This document shows positions 31,712 to 40,462 of a stretch of 56,943 nt of DNA, in pieces (the first letter of the stretch is position 1; every line of letters starts with the position of its first letter). The notes below the pieces were generated by a model that ran no database searches, had not been told where the DNA came from, and was given only the letters and a program-made list of their open reading frames with translations. The DNA comes from Actinobacteria bacterium UBA2279 (lineage in GTDB: Bacteria > Actinomycetota > Coriobacteriia > Anaerosomatales > Anaerosomataceae): assembly GCA_002347365.1 (NCBI GenBank), contig DDWT01000003.1, positions 1-56,943 of the forward strand. The letters run 5' to 3'. The position numbers and the translations under genes were made by a program.

Positions 31712-32134
31712 ATGGCAACGGGGAGGGCATTCTCGAAGATCGCAGTCGCATTCGTCGTATTCCTTCTCATCTGGGTTGTCGGAATCGGGCTGCTATATGC
31801 GCAGTTCCAGACGAGTCCCGTCAAGCAGATGTCTGTGAGAGACGGGGCGGTGATCGGGGAGATGGGATTCATTGAGGCCCGTGCTGCGGCGTGCACCGGT
31901 TTCACCATGATCCTGTTCATCTTGCTAGTGATCTTCCTGATCAGGGCGTCCAAGCCCGCGCAACGTGGTGTCTCTGGACCTCAGTTGGTTGGCGAGCCGT
32001 CATCATCGTTCACAGCAGAGGGCTGGTACCCGGATCCCACCACCAGGCATGAGCTCCGATACTGGAACGGGACAGCGTGGACCGAACACGTCTCTGACGC
32101 TGGTGTGGCAGCAGTGGAAGCTCCGAGCGTATAG
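31712..32134 (+). CDS. Membrane protein with C-terminal DUF2510 domain
   Basis: The 140-residue protein has two transmembrane segments (about 10-30 and 62-82) separated by a short loop. The C-terminal DUF2510 motif is EGWYPDPTTRHELRYWNGTAWTEHV at about 105-130 (written in parts: GWYPDP, LRYWNG, WTEHV). DUF2510 is largely an actinobacterial membrane-associated domain, which supports the taxonomic reading. Function is unknown. Confidence 0.8.
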   Translation: MATGRAFSKIAVAFVVFLLIWVVGIGLLYAQFQTSPVKQMSVRDGAVIGEMGFIEARAAACTGFTMILFILLVIFLIRASKPAQRGVSGPQLVGEPSSSFTAEGWYPDPTTRHELRYWNGTAWTEHVSDAGVAAVEAPSV

Positions 32135-32200
32135 AGCTCATCGAACGCGGATGCAGCCGAAGGACATATAGAACACGTAGCGTAGGGTAGGGGGGCCAAC

Positions 32201-32614
32201 ATGGAGGAGTTCTTTAGGTTTCGCCTGCGGTTGCGGGGGTCGCGGGATGCAGTGGTGGGTCTGCTGGTGGTTCTGCTTCTCGCATTCTCCGTTCTTGCTT
32301 CCGGATGCTCTTCTGGAGCGCCTGACGTGTCCGGAACCTGGGAGTTCCGCGATTCCGAGGGCGGCGGCATACTCTTCATGCCCAATGAGGACGGACCCGC
32401 CACCGAAGGAGTTGTCGCTGTATTCGATCGCGATCTGGGATTGCCGGTAGGAGGTGGCGTGGCCTACTACGTTCTGGAAGGCGATACCATCAGCATGGGA
32501 AACGATCTTGTATGGAAGATCGAGGTCAGCGGTGATGCCATGACCGCTACCGATGTATCGAATGGCAAGTCCGGCGACAGCTACAAACTCGAGCGAACCA
32601 AAGCCTATCCCTAG
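32201..32614 (+). CDS. Lipoprotein, hypothetical
   Basis: The 137-residue protein has a long basic N-terminus and a hydrophobic segment ending in the lipobox LASGC (Cys36). The small mature domain (SGTWEFRDSEGGGILFM, VFDRDLGLPVGGG, KIEVSGDAMTATD) looks like a beta-barrel or sandwich of the kind seen in lipocalin-like DUFs. The lipid anchor would place it on the outer face of the membrane. Family not recognised. Confidence 0.75.
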   Translation: MEEFFRFRLRLRGSRDAVVGLLVVLLLAFSVLASGCSSGAPDVSGTWEFRDSEGGGILFMPNEDGPATEGVVAVFDRDLGLPVGGGVAYYVLEGDTISMGNDLVWKIEVSGDAMTATDVSNGKSGDSYKLERTKAYP

Positions 32615-32670
32615 AGACCCCACTTGTACGCGGTGGAGACGTTGCAGCCGGTAGCGTGATCGAATCATCG

Positions 32671-32700
32671 AGGCCCCGACAGCGAACGCTGTCGGGGCCT
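32671..32700. terminator. 13-bp bidirectional terminator
   Basis: AGGCCCCGACAGC and GCTGTCGGGGCCT pair perfectly around GAAC. It sits between convergent genes (lipoprotein on plus, EF-Ts on minus) and probably serves both; CTTGC follows on the plus strand. Confidence 0.8.
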
Positions 32701-32714
32701 CTTGCACTCCCGGC

Positions 32715-33302
32715 CTACTCGGCCAGCTCGAATCGCTGGAAGCGATGGACGAGTATCTTCTCGTTGAAGGCGATCACCTTGTCTTGAATCAAGCCACCGA
32801 TCGTCTCTTTGTCATCGCGGATGTAGGGCTGCTCGAGCAGGCACATCTCGCGGTAGAACCGCTCGAGCTTGCCTGCGACGATCCGCTCGGCGATCTCTGC
32901 GGACTTGCCGCTTGCGAGCGCAGCTTCACGCTCCTGTGCCACCATCTCGTCGATGATGCAGCCGGGGACGTCCTCCCGCGAGACCCAACGCGGGGCCTGC
33001 GCGGCAACCTGCAGCGCGATCTCATGGGCAAGTCCGCGGAATCCGGCGTTCTCGGCGACGAAGTCGGTCTCGCAGCGCAGTTCGACGAGCACTCCCACGC
33101 GTCCTGCGTGACCATACGCCTCGATGTAGCCTTCGACCGCATCGCGATGCGCGCGCTTCTCGGCCACCACTGCGCCTTTCGCGCGCAGCGCCTCCAGTGC
33201 CTTGTCGAGGTCACCGCTGCTGGCCGTGAGGGCCTCTCGGCAATCGAGGACACCGGCCCCCGTCTTCTCACGTAGTGCTTTGATGTCATGCGTTGTGATC
33301 AT
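32715..33302 (-). CDS. tsf: Translation elongation factor Ts (orphan copy)
   Basis: The 195-residue protein is EF-Ts, the nucleotide exchange factor of EF-Tu. Seen: the N-terminal HDIKALREKTGAGVLDCREAL with the UBA-like module (about 1-45), the TDFVAEN core motif contacting EF-Tu, and a C-terminal QPYIRDDKETIGGLI. The length matches the short (Thermus-type) form. It is not next to rpsB, the usual tsf neighbour, and stands alone between convergent and divergent unrelated genes, so it is either a relocated single copy or a second paralogue. The leader carries a 19-codon open frame, a hairpin and an intrinsic terminator 33 bp upstream of the ATG, suggesting attenuation control. Confidence 0.93.
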   Translation of the reverse strand: MITTHDIKALREKTGAGVLDCREALTASSGDLDKALEALRAKGAVVAEKRAHRDAVEGYIEAYGHAGRVGVLVELRCETDFVAENAGFRGLAHEIALQVAAQAPRWVSREDVPGCIIDEMVAQEREAALASGKSAEIAERIVAGKLERFYREMCLLEQPYIRDDKETIGGLIQDKVIAFNEKILVHRFQRFELAE

Positions 33303-33334
33303 TGCCCGTTCCTCTCTTCTCGGTGATGTGGGCA

Positions 33335-33365
33335 AACAAAAAGGACGGCGCCTGGAGCGCCATCC
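33335..33365 (-). terminator. Intrinsic terminator inside the tsf leader (attenuator)
   Basis: On the minus strand GGATGGCGC-TCCAG-GCGCCGTCC forms a 9-bp stem (one G-T pair) followed by TTTTTGTTT. It lies between the leader peptide and the tsf start, with no other minus-strand gene upstream for which it could serve. It is therefore best read as a conditional terminator. Confidence 0.75.
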
Positions 33366-33399
33366 TGATTGACCGTTAGATATGTGGGCACAGGGGACT

Positions 33400-33459
33400 C
33401 TAGGCGGTGGTTGTCACCGCCTGGTCAAGGCCGTTGTTGGTGTAGATGCTCACGTGCAT
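33400..33459 (-). CDS. Putative 19-residue leader peptide of tsf
   Basis: The ATG at 33459 follows GGAGG at a spacing of about 10 nt and opens MHVSIYTNNGLDQAVTTTA, then TAG. The last codons and stop form one side of an 8-bp perfect hairpin, AGGCGGTG/CACCGCCT (33402-33422). The TTGACC within the peptide can alternatively pair with GGTCAA just before the terminator. The arrangement (short peptide, hairpin, terminator, gene) is typical of ribosome-mediated attenuation. Expression is not proven. Confidence 0.5.
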   Translation of the reverse strand: MHVSIYTNNGLDQAVTTTA

Positions 33460-33560
33460 GTGAATGTGTCCTCCGCGATACTGGTGAAGTCCGCACAGTA
33501 TGCAGTGCGATACGGGGGAAATGCAAATCGGGGTGGGCGCTTCCGCCGGGGAGGAACTCC

Positions 33561-33995
33561 ATGGTCCGCGTTCGCAAGAGCGTCATTATCGCCCGGCCGT
33601 TGGTCGAGGTGTTCGACTTCGTCGCCGATCCGAGGAGGGAGCCGCTGTGGCGGACTGCCGTGACCTCGATGGCGCATGAGGGCGGGTCTGCAAGCGGTGT
33701 TGGCGCGCGCTATCGGATGACGGGGTCGTATGAGGGCAGGTCCGGCGACGCCGTGCTGACGTGCACGGAATACGTGCGCAACGAGCGAGTGAGCTACAGC
33801 GGCGGCGAAGGACCGGTCGCTGCCGGGTTCACCTATCAGGTGCGATCCGACGGTGCTTCCACGGTCGTCGCGATGGTCGTGAAGGCCGACATCAAAGGTC
33901 CCGCGGCAGCATTCTCAGGGATGGCCGAGAAGATGCTCGACAAGATGGCAGATGCGGACCTGCACAAGCTCAAGCGGATCCTCGAGAAGGCGTAG
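33561..33995 (+). CDS. SRPBCC family protein
   Basis: The 144-residue protein has the SRPBCC pattern RKSVIIARPLVEVFDFVADPRREPLWR, a GVGARYRMTGSY strand, TEYVRNERVSYSGGEGP and a long C-terminal helix ending HKLKRILEKA. It is a paralogue of the protein at 23955-24386, with the same RKSV/HKSV start. Hydrophobic ligand binding is expected for the fold; the ligand is unknown. ATG at 33561 has GGGGAGGA upstream. The longer frame upstream is discarded because it runs through the tsf leader. Confidence 0.8.
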   Translation: MVRVRKSVIIARPLVEVFDFVADPRREPLWRTAVTSMAHEGGSASGVGARYRMTGSYEGRSGDAVLTCTEYVRNERVSYSGGEGPVAAGFTYQVRSDGASTVVAMVVKADIKGPAAAFSGMAEKMLDKMADADLHKLKRILEKA

Positions 33996-34003
33996 CCGGT
34001 CCG

Positions 34004-34918
34004 CTAGGGCCGCTCCGCCACTCCGGCCGCCGCTTGCAGCACCACGAGGGCCGCGAGGCGCACGGTGCGTCCATCGGGTGCGTCGGAGGTCGCGTCCACT
34101 TCGGTGATGTCGATGCCTCGTACGCGTTGGTCTCGGCAGAAGTAGTAGGCGAGCTGACGTAGCTCGTCGGCGCTGATGCCACCCGGAGCCGAGGCAGGAC
34201 AACCCGGTACCACAGCACGGTCGCAGACGTCTAAGTCGAGATCGACGAATACAGGGCGACCGCCGTGTCCGGCGATCTCCAGCGCGCGTACGGCGATCTC
34301 CTCGAGCGGACGGTCGCGCAGATGCGTGCGCGGGATGACGGTGATTCCCAGCTCGTGGGCGCGTGCCGCGTATGCTGCCGAGTTGGAGAAGTCGGCGATG
34401 CCTATCTGCACGATGTTGGTGCCCGGCAAGCCGGCCCCCACCAGGCGTCGCACCGGAGAGCCGTTGCTGATGCCGTCTCGCAGGTCGTGATGCGCATCCA
34501 CGGTGATGAGCCCGCACTCGCCGAGGTCCTCACCGAACAGCCCCTGCACGACCGGATATGTGATGGAGTTATCGCCGCCGATGGCGATGAGCAGTCTGAA
34601 GCGCCACGCGGATTCTGCCACGGCTTCGCGCACGCGGAACTCGCCGTCCGGGCCGTCCGGAGCGTTCACGTCACCCAGGTCGTGCGCGCGCAGCATCGCC
34701 ACGTCGGTATCGTGCGTCGCGCAGTACGTCGAGTAGCGCAGCAGGGCCTCTCGGACAGCCGCCGGTGTGGCGTCAGCGCCGGTCGGGGAGATCGAGGTCT
34801 CGTGCGCGGGTACGCCGATCAAAGCAAGGTCGCCTTCGACCAGATCATCGGGCACGGGGACGATCCAGTGCCCGGCCCTCGGCCAGAGCGGGTCATTTGG
34901 GAACGAAGAGGTAGACAT
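34004..34918 (-). CDS. hutG: Ureohydrolase, probable formimidoylglutamase
   Basis: The 304-residue protein is an arginase/agmatinase-family enzyme. Manganese ligands are in GGDNSITYP, DAHHDLRDG and VDLDLDVCDRAVVPG; the last block has D-x-D-x-x-D as expected. In the hut context it should hydrolyse N-formimidoyl-L-glutamate to glutamate and formamide, the last step of histidine breakdown. Sequence alone would also allow agmatinase. It is transcribed divergently from hutH with 105 bp between the starts, so the promoters probably share a control region. Confidence 0.8.
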   Translation of the reverse strand: MSTSSFPNDPLWPRAGHWIVPVPDDLVEGDLALIGVPAHETSISPTGADATPAAVREALLRYSTYCATHDTDVAMLRAHDLGDVNAPDGPDGEFRVREAVAESAWRFRLLIAIGGDNSITYPVVQGLFGEDLGECGLITVDAHHDLRDGISNGSPVRRLVGAGLPGTNIVQIGIADFSNSAAYAARAHELGITVIPRTHLRDRPLEEIAVRALEIAGHGGRPVFVDLDLDVCDRAVVPGCPASAPGGISADELRQLAYYFCRDQRVRGIDITEVDATSDAPDGRTVRLAALVVLQAAAGVAERP

Positions 34919-35023
34919 GTCGCGTTCGTTTCCTCGTATGCAGGGCGGATGGAATATGCGTTATCGTCAAGTATGTACCAACACGACGGGGACACCATAT
35001 CGATGCACGAGATGGGGGGCTTC

Positions 35024-36562
35024 ATGCAAGCAGCGATCATGGTGGGGATCGACCCGCTGACATTTGAAGACGTCGTGGCAGTCTCGCGCGGCGGCGTCGC
35101 CGTCGAGTTCTCGCCCGAGGCGGTCGCAGCGATGGAGGAGAGTCGCGCACATGTCGACCGCATGGCGCGTTCCGGCGAACCCGTCTACGGCGTGAGCACC
35201 GGCTTCGGGGCGCTTGCGACGACGTTCATCGAGCCGGAGAAGCGCCACCAGCTGCAGCGCTCGCTCGTCCGATCGCACGCCGCCGGGACGGGCACGCTCG
35301 TGGAGACCGAGGTCGTGCGTGCGCTCATGCTGCTGAGGCTGTCGACACTATGCACGGGACGAACCGGCGTGCGTCCCACGACCGCTCGTGCGTACGCATC
35401 GCTGCTGAACGCTCACATCACGCCATGCGTGCCCGAGTACGGATCGCTCGGCTGCTCGGGTGATCTGGCACCTCTGGCGCACTGCGCCCTCGCGCTCATG
35501 GGCGAAGGCGTGGTGGAGGTGGCCGACGGCCGTCGGCTGTGCGCCGCCGAGGCGCTCGCCAGAGCCGAGCTGACGCCGGTCGAGCTCGAGGAGAAGGAGG
35601 GCCTCGCCCTCATCAACGGCACCGACGGCATGCTGGGCATGCTCGTGCTCGCCATCACCGACATCCGCGCACTCGTGAAGGTGGCCGACATCACCGCAGC
35701 CATGAGCGTGGAGGCGCTTCTCGGCACCGATCGTGTCTTTGCCGCCGAGCTGCAGGCTTTGCGTCCGCAACCCGGGCAGGCTGCCTCGGCGCGCAATATC
35801 GCCCGGATGCTGGCGAACTCCCAGATCGTCGCGTCGCACCGCGGCGGCGATGTGCGCGTGCAGGATGCCTACTCGCTGCGCTGCGCGCCCCAGGTCGCGG
35901 GCGCTGTCCGCGACACGCTCACGCACGCGGCAACGGTGGCCGAGTGCGAGCTGGCCTCGGCGATCGACAACCCGGTGGTGCTACCAGACGGTCGCGTGGA
36001 GTCCAACGGCAACTTCCACGGAGCACCCGTCGCTTACGTGCTCGACTTCCTCGCGATCGTCGCGGCCGACCTGGCCTCGATGGCCGAGCGCCGCACCGAC
36101 CGCATGCTGGACACGTCACGCAGCCACGGCCTGCCGCCGTTTCTGGCGGCTGACCCGGGCGTGGACTCCGGGCACATGATCGCGCAGTACACACAGGCAT
36201 CGATCGTGAGTGAGATGAAGCGTCTGGCGATGCCGGCGAGTGTGGACTCGATCCCGTCCTCCGCCATGCAGGAAGACCACGTTTCGATGGGCTGGAACGC
36301 GGCCCGCAAGCTGCGCCGCAGCGTGGACGGGCTTTCGCGAGTGCTCGCGATCGAGCTGCTGACGGCAGCCCGTGCGCTCGACTTCCGCGCGCCGCTTGCA
36401 CCGGCGGCGGGCACAGACGCCGTGCGGTCGCTCCTGCGCGAACATGTCGCGGGGCCGGGACCGGATCGCCATCTCGCACCGGAGATCGAAGCCGCGTGCG
36501 ATCTGGTGATGGGCGGCGAGGTCGTCTCGGCAGCCGAAGGCGCTGTGGGAGAGCTGGAGTAG
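35024..36562 (+). CDS. hutH: Histidine ammonia-lyase
   Basis: The 512-residue enzyme deaminates histidine to urocanate. Seen: PVYGVSTGFGALA near residues 53-65, LVRSHAAGTG, the MIO-forming region GSLGCSGDLAPLAH (CSG at 144-146), LINGTDGMLG, and the C-terminal SIPSSAMQEDHVSMG. The usual Ala-Ser-Gly precursor of the MIO cofactor is Cys-Ser-Gly here; the family signature tolerates Cys at this position. ATG at 35024 is preferred because GGGGGG precedes it and the protein then begins like other HutH; ATG at 35003 is possible. First gene of the hutHUI operon. Confidence 0.93.
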   Translation: MQAAIMVGIDPLTFEDVVAVSRGGVAVEFSPEAVAAMEESRAHVDRMARSGEPVYGVSTGFGALATTFIEPEKRHQLQRSLVRSHAAGTGTLVETEVVRALMLLRLSTLCTGRTGVRPTTARAYASLLNAHITPCVPEYGSLGCSGDLAPLAHCALALMGEGVVEVADGRRLCAAEALARAELTPVELEEKEGLALINGTDGMLGMLVLAITDIRALVKVADITAAMSVEALLGTDRVFAAELQALRPQPGQAASARNIARMLANSQIVASHRGGDVRVQDAYSLRCAPQVAGAVRDTLTHAATVAECELASAIDNPVVLPDGRVESNGNFHGAPVAYVLDFLAIVAADLASMAERRTDRMLDTSRSHGLPPFLAADPGVDSGHMIAQYTQASIVSEMKRLAMPASVDSIPSSAMQEDHVSMGWNAARKLRRSVDGLSRVLAIELLTAARALDFRAPLAPAAGTDAVRSLLREHVAGPGPDRHLAPEIEAACDLVMGGEVVSAAEGAVGELE

Positions 36563-36577
36563 GGAGAGGATGACACG

Positions 36578-38242
36578 ATGAGTCAGGGTGCACGCCCCGT
36601 CCGCGCACCGCGCGGGACCGAGCTGACGGCGTTGGGGTGGCCGCAGGAGGCCGCCATGCGCATGCTGATGAACAACCTCGATCCGGAAGTGGCCGAGCGG
36701 CCCGATGACCTCGTCGTCTACGGCGGCAGCGGCAAGGCCGCCCGGGACTGGAAGAGCTTCGACGCGCTGGTGCGGACACTGAAGACGCTCAAGGCCGACG
36801 AGACCATGCTCGTGCAGTCGGGCAAGCCCGTGGGCGTCATGCAGACCCACGAGTGGGCGCCGCGCGTGCTCATCGCCAACAGCAATCTTGTAGGTGAGTG
36901 GGCCACGTGGGAGGAGTTCCGCCGTCTGGATGCGATGGGGCTCATGATGTACGGCCAGATGACGGCAGGCAGCTGGATCTACATCGGCACGCAGGGCATT
37001 CTGCAGGGCACCTACGAGACGTTCGCGGCGATCGCCACCAAGCGGTTCGGTGGCACGCTGCGCGGCACGCTCACGGTGACCGGAGGTTGCGGTGGCATGG
37101 GCGGCGCACAGCCTCTGGCAGTCACGATGAACGAGGGCGTCGTGCTCGTCGTCGAAGTGGACGCTGCGCGGCTGGAGCGTCGGGTGCATGACCGCTACCT
37201 CGACGAGTGGACGAGCGACCTCAGTGATGCTGTGAAGCGGGTCCTCGCCGCGAAGGCCGCGGGCCGCCCGCTCTCCGTGGGACTTGAGGGCAACTGCGCC
37301 GAAGTGCTGCCCGAGCTGCTGCGCCGGGGCATCGAGGTCGACATCGTGACCGACCAGACCTCCGCCCATGACCCGCTCGCATACCTGCCGGTGGGCGTGA
37401 GCGTGACCGAGTGGCGCGAGTACGCCGAGCGCGCCCCGGAGGAGTTCATCGACCGCGCCCGAGAGTCCATGGCGCGCCACGTCGAGGCGATGGTGGGCTT
37501 TATGGACGCCGGCGCCGAGGTCTTCGACTACGGCAACTCCATCCGCAAGGAAGCCGAGCTGGGCGGTTACACACGCGCCTGGGAGTTCCCGGGCTTCGTG
37601 CCCGCCTACATCCGACCGCTCTTCTGTGAGGGCAAGGGCCCGTTCCGCTGGGCCGCGCTCTCTGGCGATCCGGCTGACATCCACGCCACCGACGACGCGA
37701 TCTTGGAGCTGTTCCCGGACAACGATGGGCTGCGCCGCTGGATCTCCCAGGCGCGCGAGAAAGTCGCGTTCCAGGGTCTGCCCGCCCGCATCTGCTGGTT
37801 TGGCTACGGCGAGCGCGACGTCGCGGGAGCGCGCTTCAACGAGATGGTCGCTGACGGCCGCATCAGCGCACCGGTCGTCATCGGCCGCGACCATCTGGAC
37901 TGCGGCAGCGTGGCCAGCCCGTATCGCGAGACCGAGTCGATGCTGGACGGCAGCGACGCCATCGCCGACTGGCCCGTGCTGAACGCGCTCGTCAACGTCG
38001 CATCGGGCGCCACGTGGGTGTCGTTCCACCACGGCGGCGGCGTGGGTATCGGACGCTCGCTGCACGCCGGGCAGGTGACGGTGGCCGACGGTACGCCGCT
38101 TGCCGCCGAGAAGATCCGCCGCGTGCTCACCAACGACCCGGGCATGGGCGTCATCCGGCACGTCGACGCCGGCTACGACCGTGCTGTCGAGGTCGCCGAG
38201 GCGACCGGTGTGCGCATCCCGATGCGCGAGGGCGACCGATGA
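36578..38242 (+). CDS. hutU: Urocanate hydratase (urocanase)
   Basis: The 554-residue protein has full family length. It adds water to urocanate to give imidazolone propionate, using tightly bound NAD. Seen: YGGSGKAARDW at about 48-58, QSGKPVGVMQTHEWAPRVLI, the glycine-rich NAD loop GGCGGMGGAQ, GLEGNCAEVLPELLRRG, and the C-terminal DHLDCGSVASPYRETE with the active-site cysteine. It lies 15 bp after hutH with GGAGAGGA before the ATG and overlaps hutI by 4 bp. Confidence 0.95.
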   Translation: MSQGARPVRAPRGTELTALGWPQEAAMRMLMNNLDPEVAERPDDLVVYGGSGKAARDWKSFDALVRTLKTLKADETMLVQSGKPVGVMQTHEWAPRVLIANSNLVGEWATWEEFRRLDAMGLMMYGQMTAGSWIYIGTQGILQGTYETFAAIATKRFGGTLRGTLTVTGGCGGMGGAQPLAVTMNEGVVLVVEVDAARLERRVHDRYLDEWTSDLSDAVKRVLAAKAAGRPLSVGLEGNCAEVLPELLRRGIEVDIVTDQTSAHDPLAYLPVGVSVTEWREYAERAPEEFIDRARESMARHVEAMVGFMDAGAEVFDYGNSIRKEAELGGYTRAWEFPGFVPAYIRPLFCEGKGPFRWAALSGDPADIHATDDAILELFPDNDGLRRWISQAREKVAFQGLPARICWFGYGERDVAGARFNEMVADGRISAPVVIGRDHLDCGSVASPYRETESMLDGSDAIADWPVLNALVNVASGATWVSFHHGGGVGIGRSLHAGQVTVADGTPLAAEKIRRVLTNDPGMGVIRHVDAGYDRAVEVAEATGVRIPMREGDR

Positions 38243-39417
38243 CCGCCACGCTCATCACCGGCATCTCCGAACTCGTCACCTGTGATCCGTCGCAGGGCGA
38301 TGGGTCGCCACTCGGCATCGTGCATCATGCGGCCATGGTGCTCGAGGGCCAGCACATCGCGTGGGTCGGGGAGGCGTTGAGGGCTCCGGCATGTGACCTG
38401 CAGGTGGACCTGGAGGGGTGCGCGGTGGTCCCCGGCTTCGTGGACTCGCACACCCACCTGGTCTTCGCCGGTGAGCGTTCGGCGGAATGGGCGTCCCGGA
38501 TGGCGGGCGAACCCTACACGGGCGGCGGCATCGTCACGACCGTCGCCGCCACCCGGACGGCGTCAGCTGAGGAGCTGCGAGCGCATACGCGCTCGCTGGT
38601 CGCGCAGGTGCGCTCGCAGGGGACGACGACCGTCGAGATCAAGTCAGGCTACGGCCTCGACGTCGTGCATGAAGCCCGGATCCTCGAGGTCGCGCGTGAG
38701 TTCACCGGGGAGACCACTTTCCTCGGCGCACATGTCGTGCCCGCCGAGTACGCGCATGACCGCGAGGCGTACGTCGACCTTGTCTGCGGCGAGATGCTAC
38801 AGGCCTGTGCTCCGCTCTCGCGTTGGATCGACGTCTTCTGCGACACGGGCGCGTTCGATGAGTTCGAGACGCGGAGGGTCCTCTCGGCAGGAGCGGCGAT
38901 GGGTCTTGGCGTGCGGTTGCACGGAAACCAGCTGGAGCAGGGCCCGGGTGTCTGTCTGGCTGTCGAGTTCGGTGCGGCGAGCGTGGATCACTGCAACCAT
39001 CTCACTGATGGTGACGTTGACGCTCTTGCCGCGAGCGATGTCGTCGCCACGCTGCTGCCGGGTGCGGACTTCAGCACCCCCGGTGGTTACGCGAACGGCC
39101 GCCGCTTGCTGGACGCGGGCGTGAGCGTCGCGATCGCCACCGACTGCAACCCCGGTTCCTCCTACATCACATCGATGCCGTTCTGCATCGCGGTAGCGGT
39201 CCGTGAGATGGGCCTGACACCCGCTGAGGCGCTGTATGCCGCCACGCGCGGCGGAGCGAAGGCGCTGCATCGTCAGGACGTGGGTCGTCTCGCTGTGGGC
39301 GTCTCAGCCGATTTCGCGGTACTTGATGCTCCGTCCCACGCGCACCTGGCTTATCGGCCGGGCTCGCAGCTCGTGGGGCAGACCTGGCGTCGGGGCTCGC
39401 GCGTAGCGGGCGCCTAG
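38239..39417 (+). CDS. hutI: Imidazolonepropionase
   Basis: The 392-residue amidohydrolase opens the imidazolone ring to formimidoylglutamate. Zinc ligands lie in VDSHTHLVFAGERS (HxH) and in AHVVPAEY and HGNQ; TDCNPGSS near the C-terminus has the catalytic aspartate. The ATG at 38239 overlaps the hutU stop (ATGA); the frame extends further upstream only as an overlap with hutU. Its stop overlaps the stop of the convergent LysR gene by 4 bp through a CTAG. Confidence 0.93.
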   Translation: MTATLITGISELVTCDPSQGDGSPLGIVHHAAMVLEGQHIAWVGEALRAPACDLQVDLEGCAVVPGFVDSHTHLVFAGERSAEWASRMAGEPYTGGGIVTTVAATRTASAEELRAHTRSLVAQVRSQGTTTVEIKSGYGLDVVHEARILEVAREFTGETTFLGAHVVPAEYAHDREAYVDLVCGEMLQACAPLSRWIDVFCDTGAFDEFETRRVLSAGAAMGLGVRLHGNQLEQGPGVCLAVEFGAASVDHCNHLTDGDVDALAASDVVATLLPGADFSTPGGYANGRRLLDAGVSVAIATDCNPGSSYITSMPFCIAVAVREMGLTPAEALYAATRGGAKALHRQDVGRLAVGVSADFAVLDAPSHAHLAYRPGSQLVGQTWRRGSRVAGA

Positions 39418-40340
39418 GGCCTGAATTTGAGCGGACCTTCGGGGCCGAGGGTCCCCGCGACCGCCCTCAACGTCTCCAGGACAGCCTTGATCGTGGGAGA
39501 ACCGCCGGAGCCGCGTCGCACGGCAGCGAAGATGTGGCGCTGGATAGCCGGTTCGACAAGCGGCTGTATGACGATATCGAGGCCGCGAAGGTCCGTCATC
39601 AGAGGCGCGATGCCCACACCCAGTCCAGCTTCGATCGCTGAACCTATGGCACGGAAGTAGTTGCTCTCGAACGCGATGTCGGGAGTGAACCCCGCCGTTC
39701 GCGCGATATGCATGACGGCTTTCCTGCTCGCGGTGCTCTCCTGCGCCACACACCAATGCTCACGGGTGAGGTCGGCGGTCCTGACGGGGCCTCCAGCGAG
39801 CCGGTGCTTGCTCGGGAGCACCACGACGATCGGCTCGTCGAGCAGCGGATAGCGGTCGATCCCCGGATCCGTTGCTCGTGGGACGAAGTCCCATTCATGA
39901 GACAGGGCCACGTCGATCTGCCCCGCCTTCACCTCGATGATCGCCCGCTCGGGCTCGAGGTCTGCAACGGTCACCTTGAGATGCGGATACTGCCGCATTA
40001 TCCCGGCCACTGCCGGCAGAGCGAAACTCTGTGCCGCCGTCTGGAATGTCGAGAGCCGCAGATGCCCCGTGACCTGTCCTGCGAAGGCGGTGACGTCAGC
40101 AACGGCGACCTCGCACTCGGCGAGGATCGTCTCGGCATGTCGTACCAGGCGTGCTCCGGCGTCTGTGAGCCGGATCGACCGTGCCGTGCGCTCCAGGAGC
40201 GGGACACCCAGCTCACTCTCCAAGACCTTGAGCTGATGGGAGACGGCCGGTGGCGTGAGATACAAAGCCTCAGCTGCCGCGATGATGGTCCCTCGTTCGG
40301 CCACCTCGCGCAGGATCCTCAGTCGCGTCGTGTTGAGCAT
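39414..40340 (-). CDS. LysR-family transcriptional regulator
   Basis: The 308-residue protein has the LysR winged helix at residues 1-60 (LNTTRLRILREVAERGTIIA, then ALYLTPPAVSHQLKVLESEL) and a periplasmic-binding-like effector domain (LRLSTFQTAAQSFALPAVAG, VVVLPSKHRLAG, GLGVGIAPLM). ATG at 40340 is chosen by the family N-terminus; the longer frame adds a non-homologous stretch. It is convergent with hutI and divergent from the membrane protein at 40463. It may control that membrane protein or hut; LysR proteins usually act on the divergent gene, so the former is more likely. Confidence 0.9.
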   Translation of the reverse strand: MLNTTRLRILREVAERGTIIAAAEALYLTPPAVSHQLKVLESELGVPLLERTARSIRLTDAGARLVRHAETILAECEVAVADVTAFAGQVTGHLRLSTFQTAAQSFALPAVAGIMRQYPHLKVTVADLEPERAIIEVKAGQIDVALSHEWDFVPRATDPGIDRYPLLDEPIVVVLPSKHRLAGGPVRTADLTREHWCVAQESTASRKAVMHIARTAGFTPDIAFESNYFRAIGSAIEAGLGVGIAPLMTDLRGLDIVIQPLVEPAIQRHIFAAVRRGSGGSPTIKAVLETLRAVAGTLGPEGPLKFRP

Positions 40341-40462
40341 GTGTACCCCTAAAGCATCGAAAAAAATGTCGGTTACCAAAACTAAGAACAAATAGACTCT
40401 ACTCTCTTTCGTGCCGAAGATGAACAAGTGAAGGAATGCACATAGCGATCTGAGGAGCACCT

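Noticed and set aside
34265..35023. Long N-terminal extension of the hutH frame
   Set aside because: It runs antisense through hutG and has no homology; HutH proteins begin at about 35024.
36116..38161. Long minus-strand open frame opposite hutU (681 codons)
   Set aside because: It is a shadow of the high-GC hutU gene, with His/Arg-rich composition and no family resemblance.
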